From positions 124,001-188,000 of the forward strand of contig NW_027122925.1 in assembly GCF_023973825.1 (NCBI RefSeq): a DNA stretch of 64,000 nt, in the 5' to 3' direction. Positions within the stretch are counted from its first letter, which is position 1; the number at the start of each line of letters is the position of its first letter. Of this stretch, positions 1 through 14,348 are shown piece by piece. The notes beneath the pieces were generated by a model that was not told the origin of the DNA, did not search any database, and saw nothing but the letters and a program-made list of their open reading frames with translations. The translations under genes were made by a program, and so were the position numbers. Source of the stretch: Plasmodium brasilianum. Its lineage: Eukaryota > Apicomplexa > Aconoidasida > Haemosporida > Plasmodiidae.

Positions 1-50
1 ATGACCAAGTAACAGTCATGGCTCTGGAAATGCTTACCTTATTTACGTGA
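1..50 (+). other. GC-richer edge, possible 3' end of an upstream gene
   Basis: The first 40 bases contain about 17 G or C, far above the surrounding DNA. On the + strand the third frame is open from base 3 and reads D-Q-V-T-V-M-A-L-E-M-L-T-L-F-T before a TGA at 48-50. The composition suggests the tail of a coding sequence that starts left of the window, but no family is recognisable and the - strand is also partly open. Confidence 0.25.
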
Positions 51-3000
51 CAGTAGATATTATACAATATATACTGTAAATAATTTGAATGTATAGATGT
101 TCTATAATAATAATTTTGTTGAATATAAAAAAATTTCGTGAACAAGATAATTCAAGTGTACTGTTAAAAATACAAAAACAAAAAAGGATTAGAATAATTT
201 TTTTTAATATTTAAATTCCATATATAATAATACATAACAGATGGTAATTCTAAAAGTATAATAAAAACAAAGTGAGAACTAATTTCCTAATGTAAATGAA
301 AAACAAGAAATTAAAATACAAATATTTTAAGCAAAATTATATATCATAATCATTAACATATAAGATTTGAAAAAGCTATAATTTTAATTATATTCCTATT
401 ATCGATATAATTGTTCATCATGAGTATTGTTAGTATAAAGGGTTTTTTGTAAAAACAATAAATATATATAAAATATACAAATTGATATGTAAATAGAAGG
501 ACATATTAATAATTATATAATAATATCGAGAAAAGTAACTGCAACGGATAAACATAATTATCATTAAATTAACTAAAAATTTGTAATAATAAGAATATTT
601 TTTGTTATAGTGCATGATTAAACATATGTAATAACACACATACAGTTATAATTAAATAATGTGAGCGTAATAGATTATAGAGCGTTATATATGAAATATT
701 GGTGCTATAATCTCAAAATTTGAAATAGAACAAATTATATATATAATAATAATATTTTATCCCTAAGGGTTAAACAACACAAAAACCTAATAACATTATT
801 TCATATTTAATTTTATGATAATGTGTATAAATGCAACTTATCCCATTTTTAGTAAAAGCACATAAAATATAAAATTCCTTTTATGGCATATTGTGAGTCT
901 GCCTCTATATACATAAATAAAAGAATATACATAATATTGCATTATATTTATCTTAATATAAATTTTTATATTATTGTTTAAAAAGCAATTCGGTATTGTA
1001 ATACGTCGATAATTATAAATTCCACAATAAAATAATATGAACTATAATTTTAAATTCGTTATGACATTTTATAATAATATACATTACAGCTACTTCATTG
1101 TATATATATATATATTAAATAAGAAAAAATGATAATATATTATTTAAAGTTACTAAAATATATTAACTAGCTTTACTTTTACGTTTATTTTCATCTATAT
1201 TCTTTGCTATCTATATATATATATAACGTTCTATTTCATTAGAGTTATTGATTTGAAATATTTACATATATAAAATAATTATTTCAATGATAAATATTAT
1301 TTTTTTAAATATATTAATAAAATAATTATAGTTATATAAAAAAATATTCAAGAATTTTTACGAATAATTATTAATTTTTTATTATATTAAATTAAATGTC
1401 ATGATATAAATGCATTGATCTGCTATAAATTTGATCGAATGTTCAAACAAAATAATAAGATATATAGTAACAAAAAAAAAATATTTTTGTAAATATATAA
1501 ATAAGAAAGGGAGAAAAAAAAAAAATATTGCATATATATATTTGAAAACAATTATTAAAAAGTTCTTCCAAAATTCTTTTAGATATTTCAGAAAATCATA
1601 TATTCTTTTATTTTTCCACAAAATAATCCTCCGTTACAAATTAATTTTGTATTATTTCTATCACATACTCAATATATTCAAATACAAAAATAAATATATA
1701 ATATATTAAATAAAAGAAAAATTGTTTTTATATTATATCCTCATATCTTTTAATTAATCAAAATAATTTAAAAAGAAATATTATAGATTGTAAGAGATTA
1801 AGATAAAAAAAACAAACATAGAACAAAAATTTTGTATAACTCCAAAATAAAAATTTAAATAAATATGGAAAATTTTTTTTTTTATTTATTTTGATTTTAT
1901 CAAGTTAACTACAATAAACTAAATGTTTATGTGAACTAACAATACACAAAAAATTATTATCAATTATATATGCATATATTTTTTTTAATTTTCTTACCAT
2001 TCTACATCCATTATGGAGTTGTTTCAAATAAAGAATTAAATTTATAAAAAATATATTCACATAATAGTAGAATAACCTATGTTATTTCGAATAATTTTGT
2101 ATTGTTGCATAATGTAATTTGCAAACTCAAATCATAAAAAAAATAATAAAATAATATATGAGCTTTTTTATTTTGCATACTAAATAAATATATATCAGTA
2201 GTGTTAAAATGATATTTACATACCGTTATTAAATTCACTAAAAAACAAAAAACAAATTAAATATTTACAATATATTTATTATAACATATATATTACTATT
2301 TACAGAAATATTATTATGATATTTCAATGCTCATATTATTATTTAACGTAATATATTATTCAATTTACATGTAATTGTAATATTATATTTTTATAGCGTA
2401 AGACTTCAGTTTAATTCACATAATTTTAAGTATATTGTAATATTTTTTTACTATAACTCTATCTAAAAATTTCTTATATTTAGAGTAAGTAGACAAACTT
2501 ATTTTCATTAATTAATATGACTAATTATATAATTCATTAAATGAATTTTTGTATAGATGGAATCGTTCATATCCAAAAGTCGTAATAGTCATATATATAA
2601 GAAAATAAATATATAATATATTATAATTTTTTGAAACTATAAAATAGCTTAATGTAAACCATAAATAAAAAAACTTTTATGTACTTGATATATATATATA
2701 TATATAATAATAAGTTTCATAATTGCAGCTCAATGGTATACACCCTCTACAGATATAACGAAAAATTAGAATAATATGTATATTATTAATTCTCATATAT
2801 AGGCTCAATATAGTAAATTAAAAGCAATTTTAACCTTATAATTATAGTATTATAATGTTTAACATAAAAAATAAATAACAAAATAAAACAAAAAAAAGGA
2901 AAACTACTATAAATACTAGTAATAATTTGGTTTATAGATTATTTATTTTCGGAATAACAGAATAAAAGTAACCGTTTACATTAATACAGGTTATAATATT

Positions 3001-3587
3001 TATATATATGTATGTATTTATTAATAAAAAAAAGTAAAAAACAGTCATACATAAATTAACTGTATATTTACACAGTAATTTTTATATTACATTTTAATGC
3101 AACTTATATGTAATTGTTTATGTTTATATTGCTTTTACTTTATAATGGAAATGAGAATATAATATACGAATAATTACATGACTGTGATTTTATATCAAAA
3201 TAAAATTACAACATATTCTCCGTTGTGATATATTTAAGATAAAAGAAGATAAGGAACTCATAAAATAAATAATAATGTATTCGAGTAATTTTTAGTTTAT
3301 ACATAAATTCTCGTGTGAACGATAATTTCATAATTCATTTTTATTGATATATATTAATTTTAACTTATGCAGTTCATACATAAAAATATGTAAATTTGTA
3401 TTTTCCTTCAAGAGTTTTATATACAACAAACTAGATTATTCATATAAAGTCATCATGGATAATTGTTTTTCGTCGGTAATATTTATAGCTTCTTAGTGTT
3501 CATATGTTTACACATAAACTATTTATTTATTATAAAAAAAATTATCATGCAACTAACGTAGAAATTAAACCTTAATTAATATTTAAT
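51..3587. other. AT-rich intergenic stretch, no gene seen
   Basis: I see no supported gene on either strand. The open frames at 430-639, 1382-1621 and 1431-1709 are made almost only of Ile, Tyr, Lys, Asn, Phe and Leu codons and overlap one another, which is what random AT-rich DNA gives. Short TA and A/T tracts are frequent. The last few hundred bases presumably hold the STP1 promoter, but no element can be identified. Confidence 0.6.
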
Positions 3588-3643
3588 GGTTATTTTGGAA
3601 CTAGGAATGGAGAATTCTAGGTAGTCATGTTTGGAGTTACTAT
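3588..3643 (+). other. Possible decayed N-terminal part of the STP1 gene
   Basis: Directly upstream of the first in-frame ATG of the STP1 gene, a different frame reads G-Y-F-G-T-R-N-G-E-F, a TAG at 3618-3620, then V-V-M-F-G-V-T-I, ending where the main frame begins. A short segment with a GYF start and a Gly/Val-rich stretch ahead of the Pro-Glu start of the conserved region fits my recollection of other STP1 N-termini. If so, one stop and one single-base deletion separate it from the gene. Confidence 0.4.
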
Positions 3644-5997
3644 ATGAAACCAGAGTTTAAGGATATTGGAATATATATACAAGAGAATACTCGTTTATTA
3701 AACAATGAGGATAATAAAGAAAAATTTAGAAATAAATGCAAAGAAATGGCTCATTATCTAATTCAGAATAAGAAAGCACCACAATTTGTAGAACAAAGTA
3801 AGTGGGAGGAAACACTAATATATAGATATCAACAGCACTATAAAGAACTAAATAAAAAATTTGGAGGTTGTTTTATGATTTTAGATAATAATAAAAAAAA
3901 ACTTTTAGAATTAAAATATGAAGCAGAAGATTTTTGCGAACAAAATAAAAATTATAATGAATATCTAACAAAATTTAAAGTAGCAGGTAATACATATAAT
4001 TGTAAGGGTGATGCACAATGTATGAAAATATGTAATATATATAATGAATGGATTACAGAAAGGCAGAAACATTTTAAGGATGAAAAAAGTTTTATTGAAC
4101 AGAATTGTAAAACGTCAAAAAAAAATTTAACATTTCCAACAAAAAAATGCAACCTAATGAGATCTCAAACATTTGGAGGAATTTCTAAGTGCTTAAACAT
4201 TGATAAAAAAACAGATGTAGAAAGTGTATCTAAAGAAACAAGCAAAGGAACACAAGAAAAAGAAGGTGAAAGTATAACTCAGGTTTTATCTGTTCCAAAA
4301 ATGCAAGCGTCACCTCAAGAAGAGATTTCTCCCAGAGAAGATCCTTTACATTCAGAATTACTTCCATCTCAAAGGGTGATAGAGAATCCAGGTGATTCCG
4401 AAAAATATAAAGAAACTGAAACCAAAAAACTTCCAGAGTCTGAAACATTTAAACATCCTTTAATTCCTGAATCTCAACTTATGGAAATAAAAGAAACATC
4501 TGTACCATTAACTCCAGTTACTGAAAACTCCAAAGCTCCATTTAATCCTGCAACTGAATCATCTTCCTTCGAAAAACCAATTATTGCGTCTCATCGTCGT
4601 CCTTCTACTAAACTCCCTGAAATTTCAGGTACCATGAATACGATATATTTTTCTATATTAGAAATAAATACCCTAAAAAACGTATATATTTAAAAATTTA
4701 TTACAGATCCAGCAGAAAATTCACGTAATACATATTTAACATATATTTTAATAAGCTTTATAGTTATTTTGTTTTCCTTTTTTATTAAAGTAAAATAAAA
4801 CTTAAGTAATCAGTATGTTATAAAAATTTGATTATTGTAATAATTCATTCTATAAATTTGTTTTTCTTTTTTGTATTGTAGTATTCATTATTAGGGATGT
4901 TTAAAAAGAAAGAGGAGGTAAAAAGAAAACATATGAAATTTCTGAGAATAATAATACCTTCATTTTCTAACATAAAGAGTATGCTAAGTTATGATCGTTT
5001 GGAACAACCAATATATAATGAGGATGAAATTATAAAAAAAATAGAAATACATGAACATAACATGAGAAAAGATATAAATATGTCAAAACAAAAAAAAGAC
5101 ATATCAAAAACTATAATTGAAGTACATATGGAAGTACTACAAGAATTCATGAATATAGAATGGGAAAACAAAAAGGTAAAATTTTTAGAAATATGCTTAG
5201 AAGATTTAACAGAAGAAGAATATAAGGCCTATCAAAAATTAACAAATGATGAATTAATAATAGATAACTTTAAAAGCACAAATGATATGAAAAAAAAAAT
5301 TATTCTATGCAATGAATGGCTAGAAAGACATAGAAATATTTATGAGAAATTAAAAAGAGTAGAATGGTTTAATAATTTGAAAAATGAATGGAAGATAGAA
5401 AAAGATTATATAAAAGAAATGGAGGAATTGAATGAGACAAATTCAAACGAATATAACAAAGTTCCATTTCCAGAAAGAGAAAAAGAAACATGGAGACAGT
5501 GGATATCAAAAAAGAGTAAGGTCGTAAAACAATATTTGGAACAAGAATGGACTAAAGGATTTTCACAGGAATTAGAGAATATTTCATATAAATATGAAAA
5601 TAAAGGAACTAAGGAAGATGCACCATTAATAAATGTAGGAGAATTGGAGAACAAAGATGATTATGAAGAATTATATAAATATATAAAAAATAAATCACTG
5701 GCAAAACTGTGTATACTAGTACTTATGATGATATTAGAAGAGTGCGAAAAAGAGAATTTTATAGGAAATAGGGAATCATATTTTGATGGTTTAATAAATG
5801 AATTGAAGACAGATGTAAATTTAGGGATAAAAACAGAAATTTCAGAAAACATAACTGGAATTAACGGAAATGTTTTGGAAAATAAGGAAAATATTGTTTA
5901 TATGGAGGAAAACAATTATAGAAGGGACATGAATGAATGGGTAACAGAAGATACTAAGTACTTGAATTTTATAGATAGTGATAATAATCTAGACTAA
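3644..5997 (+). CDS. STP1: STP1 protein (subtelomeric transmembrane protein, SURFIN-related)
   Basis: Three exons are supported: 3644-4628, 4707-4789 and 4882-5997, with introns of 78 and 92 bp using tcag|gtacca..ttacag and aaa|gtaaaa..ttgtag. The joined frame gives about 727 residues. Residues 1-165 are a Cys-containing N-terminal domain (including FGGC, DFCEQN and a YNCKGDAQCMKIC cluster). Residues about 190-328 are rich in Pro, Ser, Thr and Glu and likely disordered. A single membrane segment (about 339-355) is encoded by the small exon 2. Exon 3 (357-727) is a charged cytoplasmic region with eight Trp residues spaced as in the Trp-rich domain of STP1/SURFIN proteins. Without splicing, the first frame ends at 4693 and the membrane segment is lost. 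ATG 3644 is the first in-frame start after a TAG at 3602-3604. STP1 is thought to reach the infected-cell periphery; its function is unknown. The 5' end may be truncated, so expression is uncertain. Confidence 0.9.
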
Positions 5998-8900
5998 TAA
6001 GAATGAATTATAGAAACATGCATTATATAAATATATATTATACATCCAAAATATATTCGGACGTTAATTAAGTGTAATCATGGGACTCCTATGAAACATA
6101 CGCTATAAATTTTTTTATAATACAAATTAAAAAGAAATAGAAAAATGTAAAATAGTGAATAATATATATGAGAAAAGAACATATGAAATATAAAAAATCA
6201 AATTCAGGTACGTAAAATATATTTTAATTATATATTATTTTTTTATTTGCGTAAAAATATCTGTAATAATCTTATATTAATTTTTAATATAAGAAAAGTA
6301 GAAAAATAGTAATACATATATATATAAAAATAAAAAATTAATATTTTACGAAAATATAAAAATTGTAAGAACAAATAAATATTTTGAAAAATTGAAAAAG
6401 AAAAAACAATAATTTTGAAATACTATTTTTGAAATAATATAATATTATTTCATAAATTTATATATTTTTATTTTATTCCATTTCTGCTTAGTATATAGTT
6501 TTTTCTACATTTAGAAAGCTACTTATTTGCATCTTTCATAATCCCCATTATTATAACGTTTAAAGTTATAATTAATATAAAAAATATGTTAAAAAGAGAA
6601 ATTAAAATACATTAAAACATATGAAAATACATAAATAACTTATATAATCACATATATTATGAAAAAAATATAATATACAATTAATGAATTTCTTCTAGCC
6701 TATTATATTTTAATAGATATTTGCAGATTAATAGAGTACATATAATACAATTTTGTAATCATTTATCTGTTATATATAACAGTATTTTTTTTTTGAATTA
6801 TAAATATATTCGAAAAATAAAAAAACCGTATTTATAAATTCTATCTCTTAATAAAGCATTTAATTTTTTTTTAATAAAAAATATTTTATCTTATATGGAA
6901 CAGCTTCACATATAATTATATATTTTAATAAGATTAAAGAATTTTTTTTTTTGACTTATATAACTTTTATTAAAATACAAATAAAAAATCAATGAAATTA
7001 GTAAAAATAATAAAATATGATAACAATGATGTTATGTTAAATGTATATATTTTTACGTTAGCGCTTATATAATACTGGATTTTGTAAGAGGATATATACA
7101 AACAAATATAAAAATAATACTGCCATTTTTTAAAATTTTTTTTATAGTACATTATATTTTAGTAATATTTTTATGAAATTAAAGACATATATATTGTTAT
7201 ATATGAAAATGTATATATTCTAAATAATACTAAATTTATTCCCTTCCAAATTTTTATAAAAATAAATGAGAAACAAAAATGAATATAATTATATTATTGA
7301 AATTTTAAAATATATCATATATGTTTATTTGATTTCTCTAAATAAAATCTTTAAAATCATTGTTATTATGTAATATTAATAAAAAAATTTTTAGCGACTT
7401 TCTCTTTACATTTTCACGAGAATTTACAAATTTTAATTTTCAGCTTTTTCTTTATTCTTTTTCTCTCTTGTAATTACAAAAAAATATTTTCCTCTTTTCT
7501 ACTTCGTTAATAAGATTATTATTTATTAGTTGTTCTTTACTATTTTTTAAATCATCCGTATATATATTTATAAAGTAAATTAATACTTGACCTATGTGTT
7601 AAACTATAAAATTCCTCTTAATATGTAATAATTTTCCATTTGCATCTTATCGACAAAAATATATATGTTATAGATTTTTATTTATTTACATGAATTAAAA
7701 ACTATATTAACAACATTATGCTTGATTTTTAAAAAATATCAATAATTTAGTAATATTATTAGTAACAAATATTAAATATATATTTTTCTGATATAACTAT
7801 AAGTATTGCAAGGAAAAAATCAATACTGACCGAAATATAAATTCATTTTTGTATTATAACTTATAATACATAAAATATGTATATTATTATTTATTAAAAA
7901 TATTTTATTAAGAAAATAATTATTTTTTCTAATGATCATTATTTACATTATTCATGTTTCAACAATTCTTAATAAATTCAATTAAATGATATTCTTATAT
8001 TATAGAACAAATAATAGATATTTAGTTCATTTAAAGTGTATTAGTTTAATATAAATAAGGATCTTTTCAAAAAATACTTTTATGTTTTATTATAAAAAAA
8101 TATATATAACCAATATATTTAATTAATATGGAGTATACATTAAAGGAACATTAACATATATGTTGTCTTTTATTTTTTATATTTGATATGTGAACATGAT
8201 AAATTTTTTAATCTATCTATAATCATATAAACACATTGAACGTAATTGAAATTATATTAAATATTAAATATTATAAAAGAATAATTACATAAGTTATCCA
8301 ATGAATGTAGTTATGATTTAATATAACAGTCACTGTAGTAAGTCATAATATTTTGAAATGTATAACACCCGTTGATAACAATTCTACTTTATTAAGTGAA
8401 ACAATTATGTAAATATTAAAAAACGATACATTAATATTATAAATAAAAAAATGAAATAAAATCTATAGAATATCCACAGTAAAATAACTTTAATCAATAT
8501 ATTTTTTAACAATTATAATAATTATAATAATTATTCTACTATTTTAAGTTGTACATGTTTCATGAAAAAAAAAAGACAACTAATTCCATATATAAGCTAA
8601 TAATAAAAACGATTTTTTTTTTATTTCTCCTTAGTTTTTTAAAAATATACTTAATTATATGTTAAATATATAAATAATTTAAGTTATAACATATAATTTA
8701 TATATTATACTAAATATATATAATCGTAAGGTATTTTAGAACAATAAGAAATATATTAAAAAAAAAAAAAACGAAATAACTTAATATTATTTTTTATGTA
8801 TATTGAATTAAATGTTATCAGAATTTTGAAATCATCTGACATATATCATTGATAAATAAAATAGCAGTAATATATACCATATTGGAAAATATTATCATAT

Positions 8901-11325
8901 TAACCTTCGCAACTATTTTTTTATATATTGAAATAGAAAAAAATATCTTAAGGAATATAAAACAACATTAAAAACGACATCAATAATATTTTTATATAAA
9001 TCAAAAATTTAAAACCTTGAAACGAAAACATTAATCAAAATATTGAAATATATATATTATTTCTTTATAACTTTATTTAAAATTTTTATTATTTTTTCTA
9101 TTTCAGTTTATAAAATTGAAAATTTAACCAATTATATAACAATTTTAACATTTTTTTCTTGTATTGACCTATCTTATGTGTGACATTGTTTAAAGCTCAT
9201 TTACGATTTACGCTAACAAGGATGCATTATAATTTTGCTTAAATTTAGATGGGAAAACTTCTTACCATTAGTAAATAATTCATAAATATATTCTTCTCAA
9301 GTATTATTATTATTATTATTTTACTACCTTAATACCCTATTTTATACTAACATGCACGAAATTAAAAAAAATCGATAAATGATAAATAATATACATATTT
9401 AACACTATATTATAATTATTAAATTTTCTATAAATTAAATTATAATGGTAACAAGTGGTATTTATGTTTCTATATTTCGTTTTTCTTTACTTTATATAAA
9501 TGGAAAAATACGAAACATATTCCTAATAATATAATAGGAAGTAACATGATAATATTTATAAGATCTGATAAGTAGAAAGATAATTCTTATATTCTTGCAT
9601 TTTCAGATAGAATTTATTTTTGTAGTATCCATGCATCTTATTACTTATATATTCATATAACAATGATATTTTAAAAAAGGGGTATTACATTTCTCATTGC
9701 ATAAAATTTTCAGTTATAATTGTAATTTGTTAACTGGAAACGTCACAATACTCACGCATTTTTTATCATTCTACATAACTATGTATATCTTTGGATTTTA
9801 CTATAAATATGAATTTTAGCTATTAAGTAGATATGATACATTTTGCATTATATTTAATATGACCCATAAAATAATAGTACAAAATATATATAATATTGAA
9901 ACTATAAAAAATTATTGAAACATTGACATATTTATATAAAAAGAATAAATACAATAGTACTAATGGTGATCAAACTGTTAGTTATATTTTTCACGAACAT
10001 TTCTTTATAGTAATCGTATATTTAGTAAAACAAAAGTTTTAACACATGATGCATACATCTAATAAATATAAAAACAAATTTATTCTGTTATATTTTTTAA
10101 TCGTTGTTTTTATTTCTACATTAATAATTTATTAAAATATATATTATATATATGGTGAACTGCATTATAAGACACATAACAAAAATAAGTTATAAAAATA
10201 ATATAGTAATATGTTACTAATTTATTTATGTAACACAAACTTAAAATATTTTAAGCAGAATTAATCTGTAAACATTATTTACTCAGTTCTACAAATTCAA
10301 TGTATACATAATTTAATTTTCATAAAGATATAATTTCCGTGCTAAACAAATTCCTTTCATTTATATATTAAAAATATATAATGTAAATAAAAAAAACACT
10401 ACAGTTTAAAAATTTTCTCTTTAAAATTCAAAATATATTAATTTAATATTTTTTTCTATATATATGAGGAAAATAATATATTTTTTTTAAAATACTTGAA
10501 GAATATTTTTTTCTTCCTAAAAAATAATTGATTCTATATTTAATAATATTTGTAAACTAATAAAATAAAATAATAGTAGTAGTAAAATTAAAATATTATC
10601 GATAAATCCTAAATTCAGTATCCTAATCAAAGGGATATTACTTTATAATATATCTATAATTTTACTTTTATACGATGAAAGAAAGTCTAAAAGATTATTA
10701 CAATAATTGTTACAAACAGTATATTTTATAATATATTTTACTTATAGCATATTATTTATAATATATATTAAGTTCTTTATTAACTAAAACAATACACATA
10801 TATATATCAATGCAACGAAATATCATCACTATCTTTTAGTAAAATATAGGAGACTTTTCTTGCTAATTTTAAAATAATACATTTTCTTATTTACCTTAAT
10901 AAATAATAATTTTAGTATACAATTTATAATATAGAAAGAAAAACATTTTATAGCAAATATAAATTTCTAGAATTCTAAATAATTATCTGTTTTGTACTAT
11001 AATATATTAATTTTCAAGCACAATCACATATTTTTCATATAAATATATTTAATTATATAAATAAATACATTATTCCACAATATTTATTAAGATAAAATCA
11101 TATTCTGTGTTTAGATACAAAATCATTAAAACATTAAAATTCAAAAAAAAACGAAGAAAATATATTTCTCATGTTATGTTTCTAAAACACTGTATATATA
11201 CGTTTGTATTTATATTATTTCAGAAATTATATGAATTCTAATTAAGAACATCACAAAAAATATTACATTTATTATTCATATTAAGTGTTTCATTACATAA
11301 ACATATGTATTCCCTATTATTCATT
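5998..11325. other. AT-rich intergenic stretch, no gene seen
   Basis: About 5.3 kb between the STP1 gene and the first fam-m gene, which converge here. I see no coding relic. The only frame of note (6970-7152, -) is low-complexity. A (TAT)n run lies at about 9302-9321. The right-hand end should contain the 3' flank of the fam-m gene. Confidence 0.6.
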
Positions 11326-12215
11326 TTACTCATTTATTAACTTAATTTTATTATATTTTTCATTATTTCTTAAGATCTTGTAAGTACTTATTATAATCAT
11401 AATAGATAACATAATCATAAGCACGCTAAATAATGCTATAAAAATATAGTATTCATTTCCCTTTATCAATGGATCTATAAATGTTTTAAAAGGATTCCAT
11501 ACTGAATTTTCCTTAATACTGTCCCATGCATTTTTCAAAGACTCCAGTCTTGGTAATACGGGTATTCCTATTCCCAGCAAGAGAAAAATAAGAAACATAG
11601 AAATCCCAATTCCATATTTTCTAAATTTTATTTTTTTTAAAGATATATCACAAATTCTCCTGTTTCTTTCAAGATAATGATCATAATCTTTTTTTTTAAC
11701 CCATTTCTTTTCAAAATGGAAATGTTTTCCATCAAACATTCCTTTATTATAATCTGTAACTTCTGTATAATATTGTGCCTTATTTAATAAACTTCTATTT
11801 AATTGTTTGTTTTTTTTTTCGTCCAGTTTCTCATTTTTAGATATATCTTTTTTTTCGTATTCTGTATTTTTTGGCATATTCTTTTTTAACCCTAAAGTAT
11901 ATGAATCGTTGTTCTGTATACATTTTGCTAGTATTCTATAATTTGTTGCATCTAATCTTCTATCAAGTTCGTATCTTTCATCCATAGATCTATTAAGTAC
12001 TCTCTAAAAGACCATAGTAAAAAATAATTATTTAAAGGCATAAATCATTTCACTCAAAAATTAATATTTATAAAAATGAAACTTGGAAATTATTAATAAG
12101 CATATATGCTTAAATAGTATTATCATACCTCATCCATGTTAAAATGATATATCAAATTTAAGATGATTAATACAGAAATTTTAATGAACATGGTTGACTT
12201 AATTTTACGTTCCAT
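11326..12215 (-). CDS. fam-m: fam-m protein, intact
   Basis: Two exons on the - strand: 12129-12215 (29 codons) and 11326-12003, joined in phase 0 across a 125-bp intron with donor gag|GTATGATA and acceptor cttttag|AGAGTA; about 254 residues. Exon 1 starts M-E-R-K-I-K and is a hydrophobic signal segment. An R-I-L-A-K export-like motif lies at residues 52-56. The fam-m signature follows: LNKAQYYTEVTDYN, GMFDGKHFHFEKKW, and NRR before KKIKF. Two membrane segments lie near 159-180 and 214-236, and the tail is KILRNNEKYNKIKL. The protein is probably exported to the host cell and spans a membrane twice; its role is unknown. Exon 2 starts R-V-L rather than the usual S-T-F, because of local rearrangement at the acceptor, yet the frame is kept. 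It pairs with the fam-l gene upstream on the same strand. Confidence 0.93.
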
Positions 12216-12619
12216 TATATAGATACTTAATATATTAAATAAGAAAAATGTTAATAACAGTAGAATATACTATGAGTGATATAAGATTTTGTATTTATTT
12301 TAAAATTTACTTTTATTATTCTTTCATAAATATTTAGTAAATTACGTGTAACAATATTAGATTATACTATATATACGAAGCAAAATAACTTTAAAAATAT
12401 ATATTTAATTTTTATTATAATATTACCTAAAATAAAAACTAATCCTCTTTATTATAAAATAATTTCAATTTATTCATAAGCATTAAAAATATATAATCTA
12501 ATTTTTTATATTGGTACACTAATTAAATAATGTTTTAATTATTTCCTACCAAAACAAAATATAAAAAGAAAATACAACATTTTATTATATTTCGAAATAT
12601 TGCGTTTATATAAAATAGA

Positions 12620-12641
12620 GAACTTAGAGAATATAGATAAT
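12620..12641 (-). promoter_or_regulatory. Conserved upstream element, copy 1
   Basis: The + strand reads TTAGAGAATATAGATAAT here, matching the element found upstream of the other fam-l and fam-m genes. It lies 405 bp upstream of the fam-m ATG at 12215. A promoter or UTR role is inferred from constant distance only. Confidence 0.55.
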
Positions 12642-14321
12642 ATATTCTTATATGCTAAGTTAATAATAACTAATTGTTATGACTTTTTCCTATTAAATAT
12701 AGAATTATTAACATTATATTTTGGAAATAATCGTTATTCCTAATATAATATATATTTTTATAACAATATAATAGTAATAATATATTAAAGAAATAACATT
12801 TTACAATATGTTAATCATAACAGATACTTCATTTATTCTATAGTAATATATAATATTTTATGTTCTATAAAATATCTAAAAAATTAAAATATATTCTACT
12901 AAGTGATCAATGAAGGAATATATATTCTATATGAAAATAAATTATTTTTTATATTTGTATCATAATTTATAAATTTTACAACTTTTAATTGTTTTATATA
13001 TATTATTTTTTTAAATGATAAATATTTATATGCATCTACCTAATTATTTTTATTTTTTTTTTAATTAATTATATATTTATATATAGGAGATGGTAATATG
13101 AGAAAAGAAAACTTTTTTTAAATAAAATTATTCCATATATTAAAAAGAATATATATAATCTTAATGCTCAAAATAATTTTTACATACTATAATAATATAT
13201 AATATTAAAAAAGAATTTATACATATATTTTTTATTAATATTTTGATAATCAATATATTCAATTTCAACATACCGTAATTTCTTAAACTCTAGTTTCATT
13301 TTCAGCAAGTTCTAAGGACACTTTTAAAAAAAATAAATATTCATAGGTTATTTCATATAATACATTGTATTTTTTAAATTGACTGGGATAGAACTAAAAC
13401 AGTATTGATATTATATTATTATTTTCATTTGAATCTATAAAAAATTAAATTTTATAAAAGAAAATTATATAAAAAATGATTTTATAGGTTACGATGTACA
13501 ACATATATATTTAAATAAACATTATGAAAAGAAAGAAAACGGAGTATCTCTTTCAGTATACATTATTCATAGTTATCAATCAAAAAAAAAAAAAAAGGAT
13601 ACGTACTTCTCATCTATAAAAGATATAGTTCTTTCTTTTATTTTTAATTTTTCTTTTTTAAATGATTATTATTAATTTGAAAAAGTTACTAATACATACT
13701 ATAAACTAAATATAATTTTATGAATTTTAAAAATAACATTAAACATTTACTTAGTATTTTTATATATAATCATACAAAATAGAACATATATATATATATA
13801 TATGTGAACATAGAAAAAATTATATTATTTCAAAAATAAATATATATACGTTCATTACATTTAGTGAATTATTTTATTTTTATAAATATAAAACACATTT
13901 TTAGTAGACTATAATTATGAAAAACCCATGGTAAGAAATTAAAAAGATCAACATATTATTTATTAATATATAATTATAATTAATTCATTAAGTGAATTCT
14001 GTAATTATATTAAATATTTCAGTAAATATATATTTAACAAAAATTCCAGAATTTCACTGACTCACAAATAAGTACAACTATAAAATAATTATTGTTTTCT
14101 TTTTTGTTGAGTTCAATATAATTAATATACCAAAGTTGGTAAATAATTATAAATAGTATATATTAAGAAAAAAATTATCATTTTGTTATACGCTTCTAAG
14201 TAAAAATTTGTAGAATGCATAAAAAAAAGATGTTTACTAAATTGATATTTACCGTAAATATTCTAAAAAACTTTTGTCACAATTTATTTTATATAGCAAT
14301 TACTATATTTTTTTAAGAAAA

Positions 14322-14348
14322 ATATATATATATATATATATATATATT
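14322..14348. repeat. (AT)n microsatellite
   Basis: An uninterrupted run of about 13 AT units, typical of Plasmodium intergenic DNA. Confidence 0.9.

Noticed and set aside
760..780. CCTAAGGGTTAAAC, which recalls a Plasmodium telomere repeat
   Set aside because: It is a single occurrence with no tandem array, so it is not telomeric sequence.
1382..1709. Overlapping frames on both strands of about 80-90 codons
   Set aside because: Both strands are open over the same low-complexity A/T runs, which argues against either being coding.
3214..3240. ATATTCTCCGTT on the + strand, a partial reverse match to the fam upstream element about 430 bp before the STP1 start
   Set aside because: Only about nine bases agree and STP1 belongs to a different family; a chance match is likely.
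3952..5852. Antisense frames within the STP1 gene (3952-4152, 4230-4448, 4989-5171, 5406-5654, 5661-5852)
   Set aside because: They mirror the Lys/Glu-rich sense codons and have no independent support.
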